A stretch of 64,000 bases of DNA from contig NZ_ATAO01000250.1 in assembly GCF_000455825.1 (NCBI RefSeq), positions 1 to 64,000 of the forward strand. The letters are read 5' to 3'. Below are positions 22,643-31,602 of this stretch, piece after piece. Both the position numbers and the translations under genes were made by a program. Under the pieces are notes generated by a model that was not told the origin of the DNA, did no database searches, and saw only the letters and a list, made by a program, of their open reading frames with translations. Positions within the stretch are counted from its first letter, which is position 1; each line of letters begins with the position of its first letter. The stretch comes from Microbacterium maritypicum MF109. GTDB taxonomy: Bacteria; Actinomycetota; Actinomycetes; Actinomycetales; Microbacteriaceae.

Positions 22643-23022
22643 TCAGCGCGCCGTGTCTTCCCGGATATGGGCGGCAATGACCTGCGCGATCTGCTTCAAG
22701 TCCAACCGACTCTGTGCGACGTCGAGGACGAGGTCGAATGCCTCGTCGTTCGTGAACGTCGGCTCGTAGCCGTTGAGTCGGATGAAGATGAAGGTGAGGT
22801 AGAGCGAGACGCGCTCGTTGCCATCGAACAGCGCGTGGTTCTGAGCTACCGAACTGTCAGCGCGGCGGCCTTCGCTTCGAATGTCGGGTACGCGTCGGCG
22901 CCGAGCATCCCTGCGGATGGTCGAGCGAGCGCGGAGAAGAGCAGTCCTTCGTCGCGGACGTGCAGGCCGAGCTTCGCGATCAGGGCGAGGGCCTGTTCCG
23001 GCTCGACGTACTCGATCGCCAT
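22643..23022 (-). pseudogene. Doc (death-on-curing, Fic fold) toxin, frameshifted
   Basis: From ATG 23022 the frame reads a normal Doc N-terminus (MAIEYVEPEQALALIAKLGL, then DAYPTFEAKAAAL), then hits TAG at 22849-22847. The next frame continues without gap as SSVAQNHALFDGNERV and ends normally at 22643. The total of 380 bases is one short of a 127-codon frame, so a one-base deletion near 22850-22860 broke the gene. The Fic motif HxFx(D/N)GNK reads HALFDGNE, with Glu at the Lys position, a second likely inactivating change. Intact Doc would modify EF-Tu. The ATG lies 3 bases after the antitoxin stop. Confidence 0.88.
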
Positions 23023-23025
23023 CGC

Positions 23026-23232
23026 TCAGGCGTCTTCGAGGCGCTTGAGCGTGTCGGCGTAGCGCTCGGTGATCTCGTCCGCGATGGAGAGCACGCGATC
23101 CGTCTTCGACTCGCTGTTCGCGAAGCGCGTCGCCGCCTCGATGATCACCGCGTGCTTCGAGGTGTGCCGGGCGCGCGCGATCGCCTCGAGCTGAGCATCG
23201 AGTTCTTCCGGAAGTCGCACCGTCATCGCCAT
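23026..23232 (-). CDS. Ribbon-helix-helix antitoxin of the broken Doc pair
   Basis: A 68-residue protein. The N-terminal ribbon MTVRLPEELDAQLEAIARA and following helix HTSKHAVIIEAATRFA are typical of CopG/RHH antitoxins. The C-terminal half (ADEITERYADTLKRLEDA) would bind and block Doc. ATG 23232 is used; ATG 23226 is also possible. It survives intact although its toxin is frameshifted, and it may still bind its own promoter upstream of hisC. Confidence 0.85.
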   Translation of the reverse strand: MAMTVRLPEELDAQLEAIARARHTSKHAVIIEAATRFANSESKTDRVLSIADEITERYADTLKRLEDA

Positions 23233-23316
23233 ACCAGAATGGTACGACCGCGAATCGGTCGTCGACAGGGGAGAAGCCGCCGGGGAAGAGCCTGCTGCCC
23301 TCGTAGACTCGACCTC

Positions 23317-24384
23317 GTGACCGAGCCGATCCTGCCCCGCATCCGTCCCGCCATCGCCGCTCTCGCGCCGTACCGTCAGGGCAAGCAGGCAGGGCCCGAT
23401 GCGTTCAAGCTGTCGAGCAACGAGAACCCCTTCGATCCGCTGCCCTCGGTGCTCGAAGCCCTGCAGAGCACGACGCCGATCAACCGCTACCCGGATGCCA
23501 CCGCCGGCCGCCTGCGCGCGCGTCTCGGAGCCCGTTACGGGGTCGAGCCCGACCAGGTGCACGTCGCTTCCGGCAGCGTGTCGATCCTGCACCAGCTGAT
23601 CCTCGCGACCGCTTCGGTCGGCGATGAGGTCATCTACGCCTGGCGTTCCTTCGAGGCGTACCCGAGCCTGCCGCTCGTGGCGGGCGCGACCGGGGTGCAG
23701 GTTCCGCTCACCGCCGATTCCCGCCACGACCTCGACGCGATGGCGGACGCCGTGACCGATCGCACGCGCGCGATCATCCTGTGCACGCCCAACAACCCGA
23801 CCGGTCCGATCATCACGTCGGCCGAGTTCACCGCCTTCGTCGAGCGCGTCCCGAACGATGTCCTGATCATCCTCGACGAGGCGTACGCCGAGTTCGTCAC
23901 GGCGCCCGACGCGGTCGACGGTCTCGCCGAGCGCGTGTTCGAGCAGCACCCGAACGTCGTGGTGCTGCGCACCTTCTCGAAGGCCTACGGCCTCGCCGGC
24001 CTCCGCGTCGGCTACGCGATCGGCCACGAGAAGGTGCTCGACGCCGCGCGCACCACCGGCATCCCCCTCTCGGTCACGTCCGCCGCCGAGAACGCCGCGA
24101 TCGCGAGCCTCGACGCCGAGCCCGAGCTGTTGGAGCGTGTCGCCGTGATCGTCGAGCGACGCGCCCGCCTGGTCGAGGGCCTCCGCTCACAGGGCTGGGA
24201 CGTCCCCGACTCCCAGTCCAACTTCGTCTGGCTGCCCGCAGGAGAGCGCACCGACGAGGTCGCTGCGGCCTTCGTCGAGAACGACCTCATCGTCCGGCCG
24301 TTCTCGGGGGACGGCATCCGCATCTCGGTGGGCGAGGAGGGCTCCATCGCCCGCGTGCTCGAGGTGGCCGCTTCGGTCCGCTGA
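23317..24384 (+). CDS. hisC: Histidinol-phosphate aminotransferase
   Basis: A 355-residue fold-type-I aminotransferase. It makes histidinol phosphate from imidazole-acetol phosphate and glutamate, or acts on aromatic amino acids. Motifs include LSSNENPF, CTPNNPTGPIIT, ILDEAYAEF and the PLP-lysine site TFSKAYGLAGLRVGYA. It stands outside any his operon, so an aromatic aminotransferase role (HisC2/PatA-like) is possible. TAGACT (23304-23309) lies 7 bases before GTG 23317 with no ribosome site, suggesting leaderless transcription. Confidence 0.9.
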   Translation: MTEPILPRIRPAIAALAPYRQGKQAGPDAFKLSSNENPFDPLPSVLEALQSTTPINRYPDATAGRLRARLGARYGVEPDQVHVASGSVSILHQLILATASVGDEVIYAWRSFEAYPSLPLVAGATGVQVPLTADSRHDLDAMADAVTDRTRAIILCTPNNPTGPIITSAEFTAFVERVPNDVLIILDEAYAEFVTAPDAVDGLAERVFEQHPNVVVLRTFSKAYGLAGLRVGYAIGHEKVLDAARTTGIPLSVTSAAENAAIASLDAEPELLERVAVIVERRARLVEGLRSQGWDVPDSQSNFVWLPAGERTDEVAAAFVENDLIVRPFSGDGIRISVGEEGSIARVLEVAASVR

Positions 24385-24499
24385 GCCGTCGCCGCACCGG
24401 CCCGGGGCGGTTTTCCGCGGTTTTCTCCGGGTTCCGGGCAGTTACAAGGGCGTCCTAGGTATGCGTGACGACGCATGCGGGCGCGGGTAGCGTGAGAGC

Positions 24500-25642
24500 G
24501 TGACCACCTCCGAGACACCCCTTGTGAGCGTTCTGGACGAGACCGGACGGTACGCCCCGTCGGCCGCCGCAGAACGGTACCTTCCCCTGATCGAAGCGAT
24601 CGGCGACGCCGAACTCGAGCAGTTCTACCGGGACATGGTCGTCATCCGCGCGATCGACACCCAGGCGACGAACCTGCAGAGGCAGGGGCAGCTCGCGCTG
24701 TGGCCGCCGAGCCGGGGGCAGGAGGCGGCGCAGGTCGGCTCCGGTCGTGCGGCCCGTGCGCAGGACACGATCTTCCCCTCGTACCGCGAGCACGCGGTGA
24801 CCCGCATCCGCGGCGTCGACCCGGTCGACATCATCAAGCTGATGCGCGGTGTCTCGCACGGCGGGTGGGACCCCACCGACCCCAAGAACGGCAATACCCG
24901 GCTGTACACCCTCGTGCTCGGGTCGCAGGTGCTGCACGCGGCCGGCTACGGGATGGGTCTCGCGTTCGACGGCCGCACCGGTACAGGCGACCCGGACCGC
25001 GACGAAGCGGTCATCGTCTACTACGGCGACGGTGCGTCCAGCCAGGGAGACGTGCACGAGGCGATGGTCTTCGCCGCGAGCTACCAGGCGCCGACCGTCT
25101 TCTTCCTCCAGAACAACCACTGGGCGATCTCCGTGCCCGTCTCCACGCAGTCGCGTGTGCCGCTGGTGCAGCGCAGCGCGGGCTACGGCATCCCGAGCGT
25201 CCGGGTCGACGGCAACGACGTGCTCGCCAGCTATGCGGTCTCGCGCACGGCTCTCGACGAGGCCCGTGCCGGCAAAGGTCCGCAGGCGATCGAGGCCGTC
25301 ACCTACCGGCTCGGCGCGCACACCACCAGCGACGACCCGACGAAGTACCGCGGCAGCGACGAGGAGCAGTACTGGGCCGGTCGCGACCCCATCGTCCGGA
25401 TGCGCGCGTTCCTCGAAGGACGCGGTGCCTCGGCGCAGCTCTTCGACGACGTCGAGGCCGAGGCGGCGGATGCCGCGGAGGATCTGCGCGCCCGCACGGT
25501 CGAGCTGGGGCCGCCCAGCCCGGACAAGATGTTCGACCACGTGTACAGCGAGCCGCATCCGCTGATCGACCAGCAGAAGGCCTGGCGCGCGCAGTACGAG
25601 GCGTCGTTCGAAGACGCGTCGCTCGAAGGAGGAGCCCGGTGA
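24500..25642 (+). CDS. 2-oxo acid dehydrogenase E1 alpha subunit
   Basis: A 380-residue thiamine-diphosphate enzyme subunit of the pyruvate or branched-chain 2-oxo acid dehydrogenase. The ThDP motif starts at YYGDGASSQGDVHEA and ends at FLQNNHWAIS; the phosphorylation-loop-like YRLGAHTTSDDPTKYR follows. It decarboxylates the 2-oxo acid together with E1 beta. TAGCGT (24488-24493) sits 6 bases before GTG 24500. A small dyad ATGCGT-GACG-ACGCAT lies about 30-45 bases upstream. First gene of an E1 alpha-E1 beta-E2 operon; no E3 gene is adjacent. Confidence 0.93.
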   Translation: MTTSETPLVSVLDETGRYAPSAAAERYLPLIEAIGDAELEQFYRDMVVIRAIDTQATNLQRQGQLALWPPSRGQEAAQVGSGRAARAQDTIFPSYREHAVTRIRGVDPVDIIKLMRGVSHGGWDPTDPKNGNTRLYTLVLGSQVLHAAGYGMGLAFDGRTGTGDPDRDEAVIVYYGDGASSQGDVHEAMVFAASYQAPTVFFLQNNHWAISVPVSTQSRVPLVQRSAGYGIPSVRVDGNDVLASYAVSRTALDEARAGKGPQAIEAVTYRLGAHTTSDDPTKYRGSDEEQYWAGRDPIVRMRAFLEGRGASAQLFDDVEAEAADAAEDLRARTVELGPPSPDKMFDHVYSEPHPLIDQQKAWRAQYEASFEDASLEGGAR

Positions 25643-26619
25643 CTCTCGAGACGATGCCGCTCAGCAAGGCGTTGAACGCGGGTATGCGCAAGGCGATGGA
25701 GAACGATCCGAAGGTCCTGCTCATGGGCGAGGACATCGGCAAGCTCGGCGGCGTCTTCCGTGTGACGGAGCACTTGCAGCGCGACTTCGGCGACCGCCGG
25801 GTGCTCGACACTCCGCTGGCCGAGTCGGGCATCGTCGGGACCGCGATCGGCATGGCGATGGTCGGTTTCCGTCCGGTCATCGAGATCCAGTTCGACGGTT
25901 TCGTGTTCCCTGCGTTCGACCAGATCACCACCCAGCTCGCGAAGCTCACCAACCGGCACGAGGGCGCCATCAGCATGCCCATCGTGATCCGCATCCCCTA
26001 CGGTGGACACATCGGCGCGGTCGAACACCACCAGGAGAGCCCCGAGGCGTACTTCGCGCACACCCCGGGCCTGCGCGTGGTCTCGCCGTCGACGCCGAAC
26101 GACGCGTACTGGATGATCCAGGAGGCGATCGCCTCGAACGACCCGGTGATCTTCATGGAGCCGAAGAGCCGCTACTGGCAGAAGGGCGAGGTCGAGCTCG
26201 ACGCCTCCGCCGTTCCGCTGCACTCCTCGCGGGTCGTGCGCACGGGCAGTGACGTGACCCTCGTCGGACACGGCGCGATGGTCACCACGCTCCTGCAGGC
26301 CGCGGCGCTCGCCGAAGCCGAGGGCACGAGCTGCGAGGTCGTCGACGTGCGCTCGCTGTCGCCGGTCGACTACGAGCCCATCCTCGACTCGGTGCGCAAG
26401 ACCGGGCGCATGGTCTACGCGCAGGAGGCCCAGGGGTTCGGAAGCATCGGCGGTGAGATCGCGGCGACCGTCATGGAGCGGGCGTTCTACGCACTCGAGG
26501 CTCCGGTGCTGCGCGTCTCCGGCTACGACACCCCGTTCCCGCCCGCGAAGCTCGAAGGCGCGTACCTCCCGGATGCCGACCGCATCCTCGAGGCCGTCGA
26601 TCGCTCACTCGCCTACTGA
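25639..26619 (+). CDS. 2-oxo acid dehydrogenase E1 beta subunit
   Basis: A 326-residue transketolase-like subunit that completes the ThDP site of E1. Motifs: MGEDIGKLGGVFRVTEHL, then DTPLAESGIVGTAIGMAM, GGHIGAVEHHQESPEAYF and YDTPFPPAKLEGAYLPD. GTG 25639 overlaps the E1 alpha stop by 4 bases and has AAGGAGGA upstream, so the two subunits are translationally coupled, as expected for an equimolar heterotetramer. Confidence 0.94.
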   Translation: MTLETMPLSKALNAGMRKAMENDPKVLLMGEDIGKLGGVFRVTEHLQRDFGDRRVLDTPLAESGIVGTAIGMAMVGFRPVIEIQFDGFVFPAFDQITTQLAKLTNRHEGAISMPIVIRIPYGGHIGAVEHHQESPEAYFAHTPGLRVVSPSTPNDAYWMIQEAIASNDPVIFMEPKSRYWQKGEVELDASAVPLHSSRVVRTGSDVTLVGHGAMVTTLLQAAALAEAEGTSCEVVDVRSLSPVDYEPILDSVRKTGRMVYAQEAQGFGSIGGEIAATVMERAFYALEAPVLRVSGYDTPFPPAKLEGAYLPDADRILEAVDRSLAY

Positions 26620-26647
26620 CATCCCCGCTCGGCCGAAAGGACTCGTC

Positions 26648-27994
26648 ATGAGCACGCAGAACTTCACCCTCCCCGACGTCGGGGAAGGCCTGACCGAGGC
26701 CGAGATCGTGGCCTGGAAGGTCGCCCCCGGCGACACGGTCGCGATCAACGACGTGCTCTGCGAGATCGAGACGGCCAAGTCGCTCGTCGAGCTGCCGTCG
26801 CCGCACGCGGGTGTGGTGGGCGAGCTGCTGGTCGAGGAGGGAGCGACGGTCGAGGTCGGCACGCCCATCATCACCTTCGTGACCGAGCCTGCGGCGGGTG
26901 CAACGGCCGCTCCCGTTGCCGTGGCTCCCGCCGCAGAAGAGGGCGGCGGATCGGTGCTGGTCGGCTACGGCACGGGAGGCGGCGCCACTTCGCGTCGCAA
27001 GCGCCCGGCCGAGCGTCCGGTGCGCTCGTCGGTGGGCGTGATCGCGAAGCCGCCGATCCGCAAACTCGCGCGCGACCTCGGCGTCGACCTCACCACGGTC
27101 GCAGCGACCGGCGCCGACGGCGAGGTCACCCGGGACGACGTCATGAAGCACGCGTCGCAGGCGAGCGTCTTCCGCAACATCGAGACTCCCGAGTGGGGAG
27201 CCGTGCGCGAGGAGACCGTGCCCGCACCGCAGGCTGCACCGGCAGGGCTCGCACGTGGACTCACTCCGACCCAGCCTTCGGCCGCCGGCGACGACCGCAC
27301 CGAGTCGATCCCGGTCAAGGGTGTGCGCAAGGCCACGTCTTCGGCGATGGTGCAGAGCGCGTACTCGGCCCCGCATGTGACGGTGTGGAAGGAGATCGAC
27401 GCCAGCCGCACGATGGAGCTCGTGAAGCGTCTGAAGGCCTCGCCCGATTACGCCGATATCCGCGTCTCGCCGCTGCTGATCATGGCTCGCGCCGTGATCT
27501 GGGCCGCCCGTCGCACGCCGATGGTGAACGCGGCCTGGATCGAGACCGAAGCCGGTGCGGAGATCGCCGTGCGCCACTACGTGAACCTCGGGATCGCCGC
27601 CGCCACCCCGCGCGGCCTGCTGGTGCCGAACATCAAGGACGCGCAGGACCTCGGCATGAAGGACCTGGCGCGGGCTCTGAACCGTCTGACGCTCACGGCG
27701 CGCGAGGGCAAGACTCCGCCGGTCGATCAGCAGGGCGGCACGATCACGATCACGAACATCGGTGTGTTCGGGATGGATGCCGGGACGCCGATCATCAACC
27801 CCGGCGAGGCGGGCATCGTGGCGATGGGCACCATCAGTCAGAAACCGTGGGTCGTCGACGGCGAGGTGCGTCCTCGTTGGGTGACCACGGTCGCAGGCTC
27901 CTTCGACCACCGCGTGATCGACGGCGACGGCATGAGCCGCTTCATCGCCGACGTCGCCTCCGTGCTCGAGGAGCCCGCGCTGCTCGTGGACTGA
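26648..27994 (+). CDS. Dihydrolipoamide acyltransferase (E2)
   Basis: A 448-residue E2 core. One lipoyl domain at about 5-78 carries the lipoylated lysine in EIETAKSLVELPSP. A peripheral-subunit-binding domain lies at about 135-172 (PPIRKLARDLGVDL). The catalytic acyltransferase domain is at about 215-448, with the active-site His in FDHRVIDGDGMSRF. It transfers the acyl group to CoA. One lipoyl domain and the operon partners fit a branched-chain 2-oxo acid dehydrogenase or a Gram-positive PDH. E3 must come from elsewhere. Confidence 0.94.
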   Translation: MSTQNFTLPDVGEGLTEAEIVAWKVAPGDTVAINDVLCEIETAKSLVELPSPHAGVVGELLVEEGATVEVGTPIITFVTEPAAGATAAPVAVAPAAEEGGGSVLVGYGTGGGATSRRKRPAERPVRSSVGVIAKPPIRKLARDLGVDLTTVAATGADGEVTRDDVMKHASQASVFRNIETPEWGAVREETVPAPQAAPAGLARGLTPTQPSAAGDDRTESIPVKGVRKATSSAMVQSAYSAPHVTVWKEIDASRTMELVKRLKASPDYADIRVSPLLIMARAVIWAARRTPMVNAAWIETEAGAEIAVRHYVNLGIAAATPRGLLVPNIKDAQDLGMKDLARALNRLTLTAREGKTPPVDQQGGTITITNIGVFGMDAGTPIINPGEAGIVAMGTISQKPWVVDGEVRPRWVTTVAGSFDHRVIDGDGMSRFIADVASVLEEPALLVD

Positions 27995-28087
27995 CGGAAT
28001 ACAGTCTCTCGGCGGTGCGTTGCCGATCCCTAATGCCGGATTCCGATCTCGTCGGACTCGTCCGCACGCCACAGATCGGAGCAATGC

Positions 28088-30238
28088 ATGAATTCTGAGA
28101 ACACGGCGGATGGGGTCCCTGCGACGCGTCTCGCCGACGTGGTGGAAATCCTCCACGGACGGGCGGTATCGGATCCGTACCGGTGGCTCGAAGAGCCTGA
28201 CTCCGCTGAAACCGCGGCATGGGTGCGTAGCCAGAACGACTTCACGGAGTCTCAGTTGTCAGCACTCCCCGAGCGCCAATGGTTCCAGCGCGTGCTCTCC
28301 GATGTTCTTTCGGCTCCCCGGTCCGGCGCGCCACGGAAGGCGGGCGGTCGATATCTCGTCTCCCGGAACGACGGCGCCCAGAACCAAGATGTGTGGTGGC
28401 AGGGAGCGACGCTGCATGAGCTTGCCACGGGAGGGGGGAGCGTTCTCCTCGACCCCAACCGATGGTCCGACGACGGTACGACCGCAGTCCTCGACGTCGA
28501 GGTGAGCAAGGACGGACGGACCCTGGCTGCCGTCGTCAGCGAAGGAGGAAGCGACTGGAGTGAGTATCGCCTGTTCGACGTCGAGACGGGGGACCCGGTC
28601 GCCGATGATGCGATCCAGTCGAAGGGCATGCCGCCGGCCTGGCTTCCCGACAGCGCTTCGTACGTCTATGCGGCGCCCGTGCGGGACGCGACGATGACCG
28701 GAACCGAGACCGGTGCGACCGGGCGCTGGAGATTGCTCCACCACCGCGTGGGAACTCCGGAGTCGTCCGACCGCGTGCTCCTGGACCACCCCGAAGAACC
28801 TGGGGCTCTCTACCTCTACTCCGTCTCGCACGATGGTCGTTGGCTCGTCGTCGACCTTCGAATCGGCACTGCGCTGTCGAATCGACTCTGGGTCTTCCCC
28901 CTCGAGACGCAGGAGGACCGAACGTCCGTGGGTGAACCTCTGCGCGTGATCGACGAGGACGAGGCGGCATTCGACTTCGTACGAATGGCCGGAGAACGGC
29001 TGCTGTGTCGGACGGATCTGCATGCGGAGCGCGGGCGGATCGTCAGTATCGACCTCGCCTCCTTCCGCCAGACGGGGGTGGCCGACGTCACCGAGGTGAT
29101 TCCCGCGGGCGAAGGCACCCTGACGTTCGCTTTGGCAGCAGGTGACGAACTGCTGTTGGTGCGGCTGTCGAACGCGGTTCCCCGGATCGAGAGGTACAGC
29201 CTCGCGGGCGAACGGCGGGGTGTGGTCGATGCTCCGGCCGGAGAGCCGATCGAGGGCCGATGGTGGGCGTCGCCGGACGATGAGGAGTACTTCGTCGCCT
29301 GGACGACCCCGACCCGCCCGTCGTTCGCCCTTCGAGCCACCACAGGGACGAATCGTCTCGAGCCGATCCCCGGCCTCTCCGTGAGCAGCGGAGCGGACGG
29401 CGCGGAGGATGCCGATATCACGCAGGCATGGGCGACGAGCAAGGACGGCACCAGGGTTCCGTACTTCGTCGTGCGCCCGGCGGGGCAGGAGGATGTCGGA
29501 CCTCGACCGACGATGCTCTGGGGATACGGCGGCTTCGGGGTCGTCATCGGCACCGATTACTACCCCGCGCTTGCCGGGTGGCTGGCTGCCGGGGGTACCG
29601 TCGCCATCGCGAACCTGCGCGGGGGAGGGGAGTTCGGTCGCGAGTGGTACGACGGAGGGCGGCGTGCGCACAAACAGAACGTGTTCGACGACTACATCGC
29701 CGTCGGTGAGCATCTGCTCGCGACGGGAGTGACCGGACCCGATCAGCTGGTCCTTCATGGGGCGAGCAACGGCGGCCTTCTGGTCGGGGCGGTCATCACC
29801 CAGCGCCCGGATCTCGCTGCCGTCGCGCTCCCCAACGTCGGTGTCATGGACCTGCTTCGGTTCCACCTCTTCACGTTTGGCGCCGCATGGATCTCGGACT
29901 ACGGCGACCCGGACGAACTCGAGGACTTCGAGATCGCGATCGCCTACTCGCCAGTGCACAACGTGAAGCCGGCCGCCTATCCGGCGACGATGGTGACGAC
30001 GGGTGACCACGACGACCGGGTCGTTCCCCTGCACAGTTACAAGTTCGCCGCAGCCCTGCAACGGGCCCAGCGCGGCGAAGCACCGATTCTGGCCAGGATC
30101 GAGACGAACAGCGGACACGGCGCAGGCAAGGGTCGAACCAAACTCATCGCCGAGCTGGCCGACATGCTCGCTTTCGCGGCACGCCACAGCGGATTGGACG
30201 TGCTCGGGCGCGACAAGGCTTCGGGAGCATCGGCCTGA
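28088..30238 (+). CDS. Prolyl oligopeptidase (S9A)
   Basis: A 716-residue cytosolic serine peptidase that cuts after proline in short peptides. The N-terminal clasp has VSDPYRWLEEPDSAET; a seven-blade beta-propeller spans about 70-400; the hydrolase domain follows. The triad is Ser560 (GASNGG), Asp643 (DHDDRV) and His677 (SGHGAGK). No signal peptide is seen. The length is standard. It stands alone, 93 bases after the E2 gene. Confidence 0.95.
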   Translation: MNSENTADGVPATRLADVVEILHGRAVSDPYRWLEEPDSAETAAWVRSQNDFTESQLSALPERQWFQRVLSDVLSAPRSGAPRKAGGRYLVSRNDGAQNQDVWWQGATLHELATGGGSVLLDPNRWSDDGTTAVLDVEVSKDGRTLAAVVSEGGSDWSEYRLFDVETGDPVADDAIQSKGMPPAWLPDSASYVYAAPVRDATMTGTETGATGRWRLLHHRVGTPESSDRVLLDHPEEPGALYLYSVSHDGRWLVVDLRIGTALSNRLWVFPLETQEDRTSVGEPLRVIDEDEAAFDFVRMAGERLLCRTDLHAERGRIVSIDLASFRQTGVADVTEVIPAGEGTLTFALAAGDELLLVRLSNAVPRIERYSLAGERRGVVDAPAGEPIEGRWWASPDDEEYFVAWTTPTRPSFALRATTGTNRLEPIPGLSVSSGADGAEDADITQAWATSKDGTRVPYFVVRPAGQEDVGPRPTMLWGYGGFGVVIGTDYYPALAGWLAAGGTVAIANLRGGGEFGREWYDGGRRAHKQNVFDDYIAVGEHLLATGVTGPDQLVLHGASNGGLLVGAVITQRPDLAAVALPNVGVMDLLRFHLFTFGAAWISDYGDPDELEDFEIAIAYSPVHNVKPAAYPATMVTTGDHDDRVVPLHSYKFAAALQRAQRGEAPILARIETNSGHGAGKGRTKLIAELADMLAFAARHSGLDVLGRDKASGASA

Positions 30239-30281
30239 CCTCATGGACGAGCGTGGTGGCGGAGCGTCGCCGGATCCCGCG

Positions 30282-31502
30282 TCAGGCGCTCGCGCGGAGG
30301 CGCTCCTCCGCCAACCGTGGCACCGCGTGCTCCCTCGCCGCCTTCCGGGCGGTCGCCACGGCTCCCCGTGACACGACTTCGGCCCCGAGCGTCGACGCGA
30401 GGATCTCCGGCGCCGGCAGGTGCAGCTCTTCGGGGAGGATGCGACGGGCTGCGGTCAGCACGGGCTCGATGCTCTCGGCGACCGCTCCGCACACGATGAC
30501 GCGCGCCGGGTCGTACATGCTGCCGAGCACGCCGACGATGCGGGCGACGGTGGCCCCGACGCGCGAGGTGACCAGCGCGGCGTCCGGATCGCCTGAGGCC
30601 GCGAGGGTCAGCACCAGACGGGGGTCGATGCGGTCGGCCTCGACGAGCCGGCCGACGGTGCTGTCGCCGGCGATCTCCCCGGAATCCACGGCTGCACGCA
30701 CCTGATCCTGCACGGCGTAGCGGAGCCCGAACGCCGAACCCACACCCACGATGTGGTCGAAGACGACGCCCTCGCCGACACCGCCGTGCGCACCGTGCAG
30801 CACATGGCCGTCGACCACCACGCCGCCGCCGAACCGTTCGCTCGCGAGCAGCGCCACGTAGTCGCGGCATCCGATCGCCGCGCCCTCAGCGCCCTCGGCG
30901 ATGGCGGCGAGTTGCGCGTCGTTCTTGATCTGCACGACCGGGGCCCAGTCGCTCAGTGCCTCGGCGAGTCCAGGGTTGGTCCGTTCCCAGAAGCCGTCCG
31001 GGTGAGGTGGGGAGATGCCGTCGCGGTTCACGGGCGCCGCGACGCCGACGCACAGCGCGAGCACCTGGTCGCGCGTCACCTCGGCCTCGGCGAGCGCATC
31101 GTCCAGGCGCTCCAGTATCGCCGTGCGCCGCTCGGGCGCCGTCTGCCCCGGCTCGAACTCCACGCGGTGATGCACGAGGGTCCGATCGAGGGGGTCGGCC
31201 ACGGTCACGGCGAGGTGGGTGTCTCCCGCGTCGACACCGATCACGACCCCGAGATCGGGGGCGAGGACGAAGCGACGCGAGGGGCGGCCGGAGCGGTAGG
31301 TGCCCGCGGCGCGGGCGTTCGGCAGCTCGCGCAGCACCTCGGCCCCGACCAGCGTGTCGATGGCGTCGATCGCGGTGGAACGGGTCAGGGAGGTGCCGGC
31401 CATCGCCTCGGTCGCGGTGAACTCGCCGGCGGTCCAGGCGAAGTCGAGGACGGCACCGACGCTCGCGCGTCCGGTTCCCAGGTCTGCGGAGACTTCTGTC
31501 AT
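30282..31502 (-). CDS. ROK-family transcriptional repressor
   Basis: A 406-residue repressor. The winged helix-turn-helix is at about 12-75 (FTATEAMAGTSLTRSTAIDA) and the ROK sugar-kinase-like domain at about 85-390, with VIGVDAGDTHLAVTVAD and GVGEGVVFDHIVG. The Cys-rich zinc motif CxCGxxGC of NagC/Mlc is absent. It is divergent from a sugar ABC importer and an alpha-glucosidase, and a large dyad lies between. I infer it represses that operon and releases with a glucoside-derived sugar. Confidence 0.92.
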   Translation of the reverse strand: MTEVSADLGTGRASVGAVLDFAWTAGEFTATEAMAGTSLTRSTAIDAIDTLVGAEVLRELPNARAAGTYRSGRPSRRFVLAPDLGVVIGVDAGDTHLAVTVADPLDRTLVHHRVEFEPGQTAPERRTAILERLDDALAEAEVTRDQVLALCVGVAAPVNRDGISPPHPDGFWERTNPGLAEALSDWAPVVQIKNDAQLAAIAEGAEGAAIGCRDYVALLASERFGGGVVVDGHVLHGAHGGVGEGVVFDHIVGVGSAFGLRYAVQDQVRAAVDSGEIAGDSTVGRLVEADRIDPRLVLTLAASGDPDAALVTSRVGATVARIVGVLGSMYDPARVIVCGAVAESIEPVLTAARRILPEELHLPAPEILASTLGAEVVSRGAVATARKAAREHAVPRLAEERLRASA

Positions 31503-31550
31503 GGCCCTTGACCTCCCTGTCCTCCAATGAGAGAGTACCGTTCGATAGAG

Positions 31551-31584
31551 TAAATTCGCTCACTAGATTTAGTGCAGGAATTTA
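31551..31584. promoter_or_regulatory. Composite dyad operator between ROK gene and sugar importer
   Basis: TAAATTC (31551-31557) and GAATTTA (31578-31584) are perfect inverse copies; inside them CACTA-GATT-TAGTG (31561-31574) is a second perfect dyad on the same centre. The stretch is much more AT-rich than the rest of the window. It overlaps the likely -10 (TTATAT, 31582-31587) of the importer operon, a typical repressor position. The ROK protein is the expected ligand. Confidence 0.7.
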
Positions 31585-31602
31585 TATGACGGAAGGACGA
31601 CG

